From Fratercula arctica (Eukaryota > Chordata > Aves > Charadriiformes > Alcidae): DNA of 64,000 nucleotides. This document shows positions 35,770 through 47,330 of this stretch, one piece after another. The stretch's first letter is position 1; each line of letters begins with the position of its first letter. The position numbers and the translations under genes are program-made. The notes under the pieces are model-generated. The model did not search any database. It saw only the letters and a program-made list of their open reading frames with translations, and was not told the DNA's origin. The stretch is from contig CANTUZ010000001.1 of NCBI GenBank assembly GCA_947846985.1, positions 38,526,727 through 38,590,726 of the forward strand. The letters run 5' to 3'.

Positions 35770-36742
35770 CATAGGATCATAGAATATTAGAATCATAGAA
35801 TGTTTTGGGTTCGAAGGGACCTTAAAAATCATCTAGTCCAACCCCCCTGCCATGGGCAGGGACACCTCCCACTTGAGCAGGCTGCTCAAAGCCCCATCCA
35901 ACCTCGCCTTGAACACTTCCAGGGATGGGGTATCCACAACTTCTCTGGGCAACCTGTTCCAGTGCCTCATCACCCTCACAGTAAAGAATTTCTTCCTAAT
36001 ATCTAATCTAAATCTATCCTCTTTCAGTTTTAAACCATTAGCCCATGTCCTATCATTACAATCCCTGATAAAGAGTCCCTCCCCATCTCTTCTGTAGGCT
36101 CCCTTTGGGTACTGGCAGGCTGCTATAAGGTCTCCCTGGAGCCTTCTCTTCTCCAGGCAGAACAACCCCAACTCTCTCAGCCTGTCCTCACAGGAGAGGT
36201 GCTCCAGCCCTCTGTTCTTCTTCATGGCCCTCGTCTGGACCCATTCCAACAGGTCCATGTCCTTCTTATGTTGGGGGCTCCAAAGCTGGACACAGTACTC
36301 CACGAGAGCAGAACAGAAGGGTAGAATCACTTCTCTCAAACTGCTGGCCACGCTTCTTTTGATGCAGTCCAGGATGCGATCGGCTTTCTGGGCTGCAAGC
36401 GCACATTGACGGCTCATGTTGAACTTCTCATCAACCAAAATCCCCAAGTCCTTCTCCTTAGAGTGTCCCTCCATTCTCAACCCAGCCTGTATTTGTGCTT
36501 GGGATTGCTGTGACCCAGGTGCAGTTCCTTGCACTTGACCTTGTTGAACTTCATGAGGTTGGCATGGGCCCACCTCTCAAGCCTCTCCATGTCCCTCTGG
36601 ATGGCATCCCTTCCCTCCAGCGTGTCGACCACACTATACAGCTTAGTGTCATTGGTAAACTTGCTGAGGGTGCACTCAATCCCACTGTCCATGTCACCAA
36701 CAAAGATATCAAATCTTTGCCAGCGCCAGTCCCAATTCACAT
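35770..36742 (-). mobile_element. CR1 LINE, 5'-truncated, ~970 bp
   Basis: The 3' end is at the left, with inverted ATTCTATGA-type units at 35771-35803. A 246-codon minus-strand frame (35833-36573) encodes the C-terminal reverse-transcriptase portion, with KDLGILVDEKFN, LGLFCLEKRRLQGDL, FRLDIRKKFFTVRVMRHWNR and LEVFKARLDGAL. The upstream part continues in another frame (36477-36788), so at least one frameshift separates them near 36480. The catalytic block there reads FTND (36648-36659) where FADD is expected, so one active-site aspartate is lost. Sequence beyond about 36742 no longer fits CR1 of this subfamily. The element sits inside an older CR1. Confidence 0.93.
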
Positions 36743-36985
36743 TCCTGTCACCTAGAGAATCAATAACACTTATGAAAACTGATAGCAAATTAGTTTATCA
36801 CAATCTAAATCTCATACCTATTTTTTAATCCTATTTTTGCTCGTATCTTTATGTTTGTCTCATCTTTCTTTTAAAGCTTTTGCTGAGTATTTGCAAACCA
36901 CTGACATCAAATTAACAACTCTCTAGTGACTCTGATCTTTCTCCCAGCCCATTAAATTAAGATACTATGTTTGCTCTTATTAATT
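36743..36985 (-). mobile_element. Ancient CR1-like LINE, right part
   Basis: This continues the antisense order of the old CR1 reverse-transcriptase region interrupted at 35769. Blocks around 36780-36810 and 36898-36985 (for example CTGACATCAAATTAACA) correspond to the regions upstream in the element's own sense. With 35640-35769 it marks one older element split by the younger CR1. Divergence is high. Confidence 0.55.
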
Positions 36986-37555
36986 TGTTTGATTCCATTG
37001 TGACGACTCCATTAACATCACCATTTACTGTGACTAAAGTGAACAAGGTAGGCAGTCAGCAAGTATTTTGACTGCAGCAAAGTAAATCTTAATTTCTGCT
37101 TCTACTACAAGCAATGACTGATATACATAGAGTTGTACTCTTTTAAGGTTATTACTGGAATAAACCTAGCAACTAACTTGACATTATGCTCATTTTAACA
37201 AGTAGGACCTATGGAGACCTCTTATAAGTTTTAGCCCTGTAATAATGTTTTACATAAAGATTCAATGACATAGTGATTGCTACATAAATGCCTTCTTGCA
37301 CATTCTGGTCTAACAGTTCCCTTCACATACATTAGTTCAAAATATAAGTAGACATAGTATATTGCTCTTGATAATTCCAGATGTTGGTGTTTAGTTTTTT
37401 TTAACAGAAGTTTGGCAGTACTGTATAATGTGTTCTAAAAAACAAGTTCTTTGCACACAGTAATTGATTTAATTCTGTATCTGTATCTAATCTCCACAGC
37501 TGTTGTGTTGAAGCTATTTCAAGCACCTAAAGTTAGGAGAGATAGGTAATTATCT
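36986..37555. other. Gene-free spacer
   Basis: AT-rich with no recognisable gene or repeat. Confidence 0.6.
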
Positions 37556-37665
37556 TCATAGATTCATAGAGGTTAAGGCAAAAGAGATTATTAGATCATT
37601 TTGTCAAGCCTGGAGTATACTGCAGGCCATTAAATTTCATCCAGTTTTGATATCTGTTGAAAATG
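37556..37665 (-). mobile_element. Ancient amniote CR1 3'-end fragment
   Basis: It begins TCATAGATTCATAGAGGTTA and continues with a stretch containing GGCCATTAAATTTCATCCAG. From memory this matches the 3' end of old amniote CR1 elements that are common in reptile genomes. Minus orientation; about 110 bp remain. Confidence 0.68.
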
Positions 37666-40600
37666 AGCTGTGATGATCAGTATTTATTATTATTATTTTT
37701 ATTGATCATATTTGTTACAGCACTACCCAAAGGCTGAAGAAGAAAAGAACTACTCTGAGATAAGCATTGTTTAAACATAGATTACTTGCTTATCCCTGGC
37801 TTGAGGAGTTTACAGTCAAGATAAGAACAGCCTGGAGTTGGAGAATGGAATGTAAAACACACTGTACAATAATCATATGATGACAGCAGACAACACATTA
37901 GTTGCATTATTTCCTTTTATTTCTTCCTAAGTCAAAGGAATATAACCGGAGTTAAGCTATATGGAAAAGGATCACAAACACAAGAGGACAGACCAGTAAG
38001 AATGAAAGGAATGTAAGGCTGTAATGAAATTATTATGAAGAGATATGGTAACCCTTTGTGTTTTCCTCAGTGGCTAAATGTATCAACTGTTCAGGAAGAA
38101 CAAAGCGCAGGACACAGTGAGTGGAAAAGTTCTCTTCATTTATCCTTTTCTTATGTTTGGCAATGTTGAACACAAAAAGTTACATTTAGTAGAAATATTC
38201 CAGTTTAATTCCATATTATGCATTCCTTTTACACTGCTGATTTGCCTATTTCTGTAAGATATGGTATACCTAGGCATACAAATGCTTTGAGAATAGCATT
38301 CCTGTACTTTTCAGTATCCTATTCCCTCCCAAAACCCTCCAAAAACCCCCCAAAAACCCCCACAGATATAACAAAATGAACTTTGCCTATGTTGTTGGCA
38401 CAGTGTTTGTAAATTACTGTCAGATATGTTACCAGCTATGTCACCTTAGATGTGAATAAGCAGGAACATTTAACTTTTCTATTCTGAACAATCACGCTTG
38501 TAATGTAATTCTGCAGTTTTGACCTTATCCACCTTGATAAGTTTCTCGATGAATAAGGCTGCTAATACATTGGACTGCATTCTGCTGGTTGTAGTATTTG
38601 TTAGATTTAGAGATGGTCTAGAAAGAGCTGGGTTGCATAGATTTCAGAATTTGCATTTCAGTGTGTATTAAAGTAATGGAATTATCAACAAATCACCATA
38701 AAGTATGTTCACATGTTTAGTCTCTAAGGCTATTTTCCTTATCAGTATGGTGCAAAACTGCAGTCCTAAAAACTATACATAATATGCAACATCCTGATTA
38801 TCAGGTCCTAAACTCAAATGCACTAAAAACATTCATTTTTGTAAATCATCAAATATATTAAAAAGGTTTTCACTTACACAGGATATGTTCGACAGTGGCA
38901 GTGGTATAATCATACAGATACTTGCATTTCCTTTGTGAGAAACAACTGCAAAACTATCCTCTGAAACAGCTTTCTTTGCTGATAGCAAGAGTTCTAACTT
39001 CTTTGGTGCAATAAATGAAATCACTTTTTCTGTCAGGTGATTTGACTCCACTGGGCTGAGACTGAGCGAAAAAGCAGGCAGTGCTTTACTGTGCTCGTGC
39101 AAACATTAAATTGCTTCTCAAGGTAAAGAAAATGGCATTAAGTAGCTACAACTATAATTTGATTGTTGTTAATAAAGATACTGTGCATGTGCTTGAAAAG
39201 AAAAAAAAAAAAAACAGCTTTCAGAGCCCAAGTTAATATTTTTCTGGCTCTAGCAGAGAAAAGTGTGTGTTTAATTTTTCCTATAGAAATAATAAACCTG
39301 GGACAGCTCTTCTGATCTGGCAGTGGTGCCTAAACAAATGTACTGACTAAAGAACTGTCTGTTGATTTGCATTTGTCAAGGAACCTGGAATTCTGGGCTA
39401 CAATTTTGTAAGTCCATAGGCAGTTGCACATGACAAGCAATAACTAGTCTCCAATATTGAATCTGGGGTAGTGATAAATGAATTATCAGGCATTCAACCT
39501 ACTTGGCTCAGCACAGTAATAGATAAACCAAACAGCTTGGATCCAGAAATACTAATAGTTCTGCACCAAAGCTACTAGATCCTGCTTTATAGTCTTCAGT
39601 AGCCATTTTGTGTGAACAGAGCCATACTGACTCCAGACCAGGATAGATTTGTCTCCAGCCACCCTGAACTTACTAGGACCCATGTTATTTATGGATCTGA
39701 GATTAGCAGAGACAGAGATAGATAAATGAAAGGGCCAGCATGCACATCTCTATGAAATTTTACACTGAAAAGAGAAGAGGAAAAACAACACAAAGCTTCT
39801 ATATCCTTATGCTGAGAAAATCTCCAGGAGCGTGGATGGGATGAGAAAGAGATGAAAGACTGTTCCAAGGGTCTGTCTGGATACTTATTTGTTCTCTAAG
39901 CTTCAACAAGAAAACTAAGCTAGGTCAGCAAAACACTATGTGAAAAGACTACTTAGAGAAAACTAAGTGAAAGAAATGGATTTTGCATTTAAATCTGAAA
40001 GCTGTGAAATCTGAGCTCATTTCACAAGCTCTTATCACTTGTAAAAGAGAGTTCCCTGATCTCCATGCAGCTCTTGCAAAAGTTCCGTCTCCTCTGCTTG
40101 CAAGTCTTTCCATCTTGGCAGAAAACTTTATAGGTTCTTTCGATTGTAAAAGCTGTCAAGGGAGGTCATGATTTCTGAAAAGAAAAGCTTTGTCCTTTGC
40201 TATGGAAGGCTCTGAATATTAAGATAAACTATAAATTGGATCCTGTATTCGGTAAGAAGGCAGTGCGCACAGCAGCGCAAGGGGTGATGTGTTCAGAGAC
40301 CTATGTGTTACTGAGAAGATGGGTTGATGCATTTTGAAACTTCTTATTTTAGCGCCTGCTTGGATTCATTCCCAGACATAATGAGTTGCAATAACTGAGT
40401 ATGGAGGTCAAGAATGTATGGCTCACTGGCAAACTTTATTCCTGATATTCCAAAGTTACTCCATGTTTAAAACAGTATAAATGAGATCAGAATGTGGACC
40501 TATTTTCTTTTTCTTGTTATTTTAACAGTTCAAATAATTTGTGAACAATAAAACCCCAAATTTGATTTTATCTCTTGGTATAGCACATTTGTTAAATCTG

Positions 40601-41086
40601 GTTTCTGGAAAAAAACTTCAAATCTACATGTATTGAACTCAACATTTGCAGCTGTAAATGCCATTCATTTAAAGTAGGTGAAGAGCTTTCACAGATTAAA
40701 AAAACCCCAACCAACCAAACAAACAACAAAAAAAAAAAATCAGTGCTTTTATTACAGTTGATAACATGCAAGAGGAAATCATAACATAAACAAAGGAATA
40801 AATGGTGCACATCAGTGTCAGTGTCACCTATTGGAAGTCTGCAGCACTAAATTGTACATGGTGTTATCTTTACAGCAAATAACCTATTATGCATAAAATT
40901 CCCTATTTGATTAAAAAATTATGTCTTCAGTTTTCTTATTTTTCCACTTTGAAATCTGACATCTGTGATATGACTTGTTATTACTATTGCTTCAAAAATT
41001 TATTCTATATGCTTATGTAAAAGAACTCATACTGCAACTGAAAACTGATAGGATTCAACTAATAAACAAAGGGCAAAAATGTTAGA
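37666..41086. other. Gene-free segment
   Basis: AT-rich with no supported gene. It contains the C-rich tract at 38324-38361 and short A tracts near 39199 and 40730. Confidence 0.6.
38324..38361 (-). other. Possible G-quadruplex motif on minus strand
   Basis: Five runs of three to six C on the plus strand (38324-26, 38328-30, 38335-37, 38346-51, 38357-61) give G runs on the minus strand. One loop is 8 nt, so it fits a relaxed and not a strict quadruplex rule. Confidence 0.4.
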
Positions 41087-41395
41087 ACAGAATAGACTAT
41101 TTCAGTTGGAAGGGACCTACAACGATCATCTAGTCCAACTGCCTAACAAATTCAGGGTTGACCAAGTTAAAGCATGTTATTAAGAGCATTGTCCAAATGT
41201 CTCTTAAACACTGACAGGCATGGGGCATCAAGCACGTCTTTAGGAAACCTATTCCAGTCTTTGATCACTCTTTCAGTAAAGAAATGCTTCCTAATGCCCA
41301 GTCTAAACATCCCCTGAAGCAGCCTTGAACTATTCCCATGCATTCTATCACTGGATACCAGGGAAAAGAGACTGGTGATCAACAGCTGTTTTCAA
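41087..41395 (-). mobile_element. CR1 LINE 3' fragment
   Basis: The 3' end lies near 41087, followed in antisense by the block TTGGAAGGGACCTACAACGA that is typical of CR1 3' untranslated regions. The minus frame 41167-41382 encodes the protein end with FRLGIRKHFFTERVIKDWNR and LSVFKRHLDNAL. It resembles the 21240 copy more than the 35770 copy in these residues (FFTER versus FFTVR). It is 5'-truncated and inactive. Confidence 0.9.
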
Positions 41396-43091
41396 CCTGG
41401 TTTTCCAGATTGAAAGAACTGGTTTTCCATTTCTCTTGAACAAATTTTGTCATGCCTTAAAGTAGTGGTCCTGGGAGCAACTTCTTCAGTAAGTCCGACT
41501 TCATTTAAAATTATAACTAGACCCACAGATATCTTCACCTGCATTTTAGATTAACTCAGACTGACATTGGTGTTCTGAGTAGTGGAATTAGCACTCTCTT
41601 TTACATTTCTCAATGAGAAAGTTCACAGAAATGGTGGAAACTGCAGACAAGTTGACCTTCTAAGTTCAACAGACCAATACAGATAACTATATATCAGAAA
41701 TAATGTATTTTCTCAATGGTATTATGTCTATCATTATCCAGTGTGCTATTTAAGATAGTGCAGTTTATGCTTAATTAATGAAATATTTCAAGGTTATTCA
41801 AGTACCTTGAAGGAATCCCTCTTTAAACCCAGATTAGACTAACACAGTGTTTTGGGGTCCAACTATGTAGTCCCAAGGCTAAAAAAGAATGACGAATTGA
41901 GTTCTGCTTCACTGAAATGTCAAAATGAATTACTGGTTGAGTCACAAATGTCTTCAGGAAAACTTTCCCTATTTTCGGCCAACAGTCCAGGAGAACAGTT
42001 AGTCTCACAGTTTTTATTTGAATTTTAAAGAAAATAGAGCCAAACCTCTACTAATGCTGTAACATGGGATTCATTTTGGAGTTGAGCAAATATTTCCATT
42101 ACTTTGATGGCATTTGGATTCAAAGTTTTATCTTTGCTCACGATAGTAAACATTACTAGTTCTCTTAGTTGAAAATTACTACAAAAGCACTACAGTCACT
42201 CTATATATTCCTAAACATATAGTAGAAGAGAACATGCTACATATTAGTCATCGTATGATTTAGTTGACCTCTGTAAATCAGTATGATTGGGATGCAATGC
42301 TTAGGATTCAGTTCTGGCACTATAATGGCATAAGATACCATTAAAATACCAAGTCAGCATTCAGACAAAGTACCAAACAACCATGCTAGAACACTGTGTA
42401 TTTTAGATTTAGTATGGCAGATTTCCTCTGGTGTGTTTAGAGTTGAGTTTTACAGTGGGAATTTAATGGTTATATCACCTGCTAGTGACACATCCAATAA
42501 TGAGGGTCACTGCAAGACACTTTCTGAACCATTGTTAATGCTTCCTAACCTTCTTTTGATTACTCATATTTGGACTGCTGCAGGAAGTAAGGAAAACAGA
42601 ACTCCCACATGGGATTTACCTGTGGCTGTCACAGTTGTGAAGAGTTACCTACTAAATTGCTTCCAGAACACTGGCAGAGGGAGCACTTTGGCTGTCTCAA
42701 GCTGGTAAAACTCTATTAGTGAACAATTTTCACATATAATGGCTGCAGGCTACTCCAACACAGAAATTTAGCAATGCTTCAAAACGGATTATAGCAGTAA
42801 TATTGAGAGAGCTGACCCTATACTAGGCAAGTCACTGCACCAATCTTTGCTGCAGTCTACAAATCTGTAAAATGGGGAGAATAACAGTTCGCTGTTTTAT
42901 AAGGTGCTTAGAAATCCAACATCACAACCTTGTAAGATGGGTTGTTTACAACAGACATCAAAAGGGCACCAAGCCCATCAATTTTAAATGAACATTAATA
43001 ACATAAAATAGATTTCCCCTGTTATAGTCCAATTACATCATCACAATTAATCAGTCATCAAGACTTTCTATTTATTTATTTTTATTTTTTG

Positions 43092-43115
43092 GTGTGTGTG
43101 TGTGTGTGTGTGTGT
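43092..43115. repeat. (GT)12 microsatellite
   Basis: Twelve uninterrupted GT units. It is the cleanest dinucleotide repeat in the window and probably length-variable. Confidence 0.95.
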
Positions 43116-44521
43116 AGGTGTTACTATAAAGCAAGCCTGTCTTTTATAAGATAATGGAGCACTAAAGAATTTCCAACAGCAGTAGCTGTAGCAATACTAA
43201 CACAGGCTGAAAGAACTGTGACTTATCCCAGTGCTTTTAAGTGAGGTATCCATCAAGCATAAGACCTCTTATCAAAATCGCAAGATCAAGATGCCTCTTG
43301 CCAGCCACCTTTTCAGCAATGCAGACAAGTTAAAGACAAGCATTCTTCATCCGAAACACACTCTGAGTCTGGAGAATACAGTGGATTGCACTATATACCT
43401 CACAGTTTGTAAAAGGTTATGTTTAATAAATGCTATGTAAGTTGAATACCTAGCTTGAAATCATGTAAAAAAGTAAAGAAACACATTTTTAGCCTAATCT
43501 CTATGTCTTCTATGAGACAGAATAAAAGATAATGTATGCATATGCCTAGGTGTTCTCAGGGTGGGAGGCTAAAATTATAATGAGGGTTAATTTGTTTTCA
43601 GCTGCTTTTCTACTTAGGAGCAAACGTGTCTAAAATTCTGACTCCTGTGCCTTGTTCCACTGAGACTTAGACCATTTAAGCATCAGTAAGTGCCAAGCTT
43701 CAGATGCAAAGATCAGATGTCGTGAATTGAATTATGGTTGTTTCATTACCTGAAAATTTCAAATTTCATTCATATATCTCTGAAGTCTTGACTGAATTTT
43801 CATAGTGTGATTCCAGTGGGAGCCTGGAAAACTTTACTGAAATGCTATCTGTGAGTGACTTGCTTGCACTGGCTTTCTACAGATATCAATAACAACATTC
43901 CCTTATGGACAATGGGGTAAATATTTGCTGGAGTAAATCATGTGCTAATGGGACACATGAAAAACAAGTTCAATTTGCTGCTTTTATGTTTCTGTTCACA
44001 TGGGTGTACACAACCCACGCCCTCCCCAATATATTAGTTTTCCATCTACAAACAGACTGAGCCTTGACTTCCAGTTATTATGTCAGAGATGTAGTTAACT
44101 ATGGTATTAACTTGTGAAACCCATGAGAGCAATGCTGCAGTTTCCTGATAGTAAAAAGAAAGAATGAGAAGAAGATATACAGAAGTTTAATTCAGTTGAC
44201 CAAATATAGGAATCTACTGCCACTTGGGACACCCGGAAGAATCTATCTGACTTATCTGCAAGCTCAGAAGAGCAAGGGCAGGATTCAATTATCTTAATGT
44301 AGGTGAGTAGAATCATATAAAACAGGGTAGGATGATATTACGAGAGAAACATCTGCATAGGCTACCAAATGTGACACAAGACTTAAGAGAAAACCATTAA
44401 CTTACTGGAGTGGCCACTAGAGACCAAGTAGGACACTTCACAATACCTAAAATGACATTGGGACAATTGAATTTTGCCCCAAGCTTAAAGGACAACTTAG
44501 CTCACCCTAGATTAGTCACCT

Positions 44522-44600
44522 AGGGTAGGATTCAGTTCTTAAACATAGGTTTTTCAATGTCATTTTAAGTGCCTTACAGTGCACTATCTGGCATCCAGCT
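44522..44600. repeat. Degenerate dispersed repeat, CCTAAACATA family
   Basis: Contains GGGTAGGATTCAG (44524-44536) followed by TTAAACATAGG (44539-44549) and then CATTTTAAGTGCC. The order matches 63313-63370 and the arms of the element at 30652-30831. The extent beyond these blocks is unknown. Confidence 0.45.
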
Positions 44601-47059
44601 GCTGTAGAAGTGAATTTCCCTTAAATCCCATCACATACTTTTCAGCCTTCTGCATTTCTAGGAAACTGAGGCAGCCTGCCCAGCTGAAGGCTAGACAGGA
44701 TGGTCTGATATTGAAAATGGCTACCGATGTCTGTCAGCTGCTAGGGAAATGAAGAAAATAAAGCTGACATTTTTTCTCATTGATTAAGCCAAAGAATAAA
44801 ACACTAATTTATACTACTGTTCATGTTTCTCAGATATATACACAATTCCTTCAAGTTGATTCTATGGCTGAGGTTATGACCCAGTGCCCTCTGTATTTCT
44901 TTGTTCCATTTGTTTCTAGTATTAGAGATGCTTTTAAACTCAATTCTGCTAGAATATATGGTGATTTTGCAAACAGAAGTTTTAAAAAGTAAGAATAAAG
45001 ATTGTAAAATTCCTTTTTCCTCTAGAGTGTTAAGTTCTCAACAAAGGCATGAATATCACACAGCTAAGCTGTTAATTAACAAATGTTTTCTTTCTTTCTG
45101 TTCACAAATTACTTACTAAAGGATACATCCTCGTATTTAGCCAAAATGTTAGCTTCATCTGTTAATCTTTGAAATGCAGTTTCTTCTTTCACCTTGTCAA
45201 ATTTAAAGTATATTGGTGAATTTTTAAAATCTGGTTAATGGCTTCTTATTCCCTGATCATAGCATGTAATTCAGCATGCAGTGTCAACTGAATACTTTTC
45301 AGCTAAATAGAAAACTTGAGATATGCATAAAAAATTTGCTCATGTTATGGCCATGTGGGAGTTTACAAGGAATAATGCAAGGATTTTTTTATTCAGCAAG
45401 ACAATGGATGGCCCCGGCCAAATACATTTCAGAAGGCTAACTTTGTCATATTTATCTGATTTATAATGATAAGTGAGATTATTAAGCTTGTGTTTAGTCA
45501 GTTCACATATATATCACATAGTAAATAATGCAACTATCTCATGATATCCTATAAATTTATATAAAAATACATTGCTGTACCAACCTTTTTGTGGTAAAAA
45601 TTCTTGATATTTTTATGGTTTTCTAGACAAACTGCTGCCGATACCTGCATGCCCAAGGACATCAAAAGTAAAATTGGTTGTATAAAGAAAAAGGTTATGT
45701 GTAAGATTCTTCTCAGTGTAGTCTGGAATCACAAAGCAGCAAGGGTGAGTGGGATTAGTTTGATAGTGAAAACTGATCTGTTGAGAAGAGATTATTAGAA
45801 GGTCAATGACAGCAGAAAAGTCCTCTTGGTTTGAAGGAAGATGGATGATGCAGAAAAAAACTGTAAATAAGCATTCAAAATGCTCATAGCTTTCACAAAT
45901 CAAAACTACAAACCTGTTAAGGTTTGTATATTGCTTTTTGACACCCTTAAACCTTATCCTATGATGTGTGAAAGTGCTGTAGACTCTTTACTGTAATATA
46001 AAAAGGCAAACACAAATCAATACCTTCCTCTTTAGCTAGCAGTAATGTTGGACAAGTCCCTTCTGCCCCCTGTTAGTGTATAATATTGCTTGTTGGCTGA
46101 AGATAAGATTGATTTATTTTCCCCTCAATTTTTCCTTATACATTTCCTGGTACAGTACATTCATTTCTGAGAGAAGAGTAAATGAATTGCTAGTTTAGAG
46201 ATGACACATACATGTGGTCCAATATAAAAGCTGTTAACATCCTTCTGGGAGAACAGGCAGATAACTTCCATGAGTCTGTCATCCTTCTCTGTCCCTGCCT
46301 TAGCAACCGAAGCCTTTTCTTCTGTGCAGTCAGAAACCATGAGCACGGGACCTACCTCAAAGTTACTCGTATGTTAGTTATGGAAAGAAAGCCAGGCAGT
46401 GAGCTCAAGAATTGAACCCCTCCACGGATCTAAGTATGAGTTTTGGTGCAGCACACAAACTACAGTTGTCTGCCAGAGCAAAGGTTTCTTTAACAGAACA
46501 TGCAAGCAATTTGGGCATAATTACCCAGATGATCACCCTATCGGTCATCAGTTTAAGTATTTCTGTCATTGTCCTTTCTGTCTAGATCTTTCTGCCCTGG
46601 AGTGAGAGCAAATCATCATGTCTTTTCTGGAATCCTTTTTACTACAATACAGGCAAATAGAATGATTTTGTGTTTCTCAATTTATAAACCCTTTTGCACT
46701 GCTGAATGCACTTGCTGATACCTTTAGTCATCTAATTGCAAATCTTGATTTATAATTTTAACAAAGGTGATTAATCATGAACTGCAGAAATTTAATCACT
46801 ATGTTCTAGCAACATAAGCACACAAAACCTCCAACTCCTTATTACTTCTTATGTCACGCAGTAACTGACAAAGCAACATTTAAATCAGTACCTCATACTA
46901 CATATGTGGTATTTTTACTATGAGCACTTTATCGGCAGACTTGCAAGGCCGAGACACAAAATTTATGCTAACTAAACCACAAACTGGGCCTATATCCTGA
47001 CCTCACATACTGCTTAGCAGTTGGCTTGCTCCCTAACTCTTAACTGTTTTCCTTAAAGC

Positions 47060-47330
47060 AAATCTGCCATAGATGGGAGCTTCACTCATGACGCTGTGTA
47101 ATCTAGTCTTAAAAGCCAAGATGGATAATTTTTTTACAACAAATGCAATTTCTTTCAGAACTTCGCTATTTTTACTATTAGAAATGCTTCCCTAGTATCA
47201 AGACTGAATCTTGTTTCTGCAATTTAAGCCCATTTCCTCTTAGCCTATATTGCAACCTGTTCTTTATAAGCATTGTTTTCTTTCATAGGAAATTGAGCCA
47301 AGAGTATCTTTCAAAGCCAACTTTGCTACA
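47060..47330 (-). mobile_element. Ancient CR1-like LINE fragment
   Basis: Blocks such as TTAAGCCCATTTCCTCTTAG (around 47225-47244), preceded by AGAAATGCTTCCCTAGTATC, follow the antisense sequence of the end of the CR1 coding region in old amniote elements. Minus orientation; no open frame remains. Edges are approximate. Confidence 0.65.

Larger units (their letters stand above)
41396..47059. other. Gene-free segment with microsatellite and old-repeat traces
   Basis: I see no gene. It contains the (GT)12 microsatellite at 43092-43115 and a member of the CCTAAACATA repeat family near 44522-44600. The remaining sequence is AT-rich and shows nothing I can name. Confidence 0.55.

Noticed and set aside
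35808..35822. GGTTCGA string resembling a tRNA B box
   Set aside because: It is part of the CR1 3' untranslated region and no tRNA cloverleaf surrounds it.
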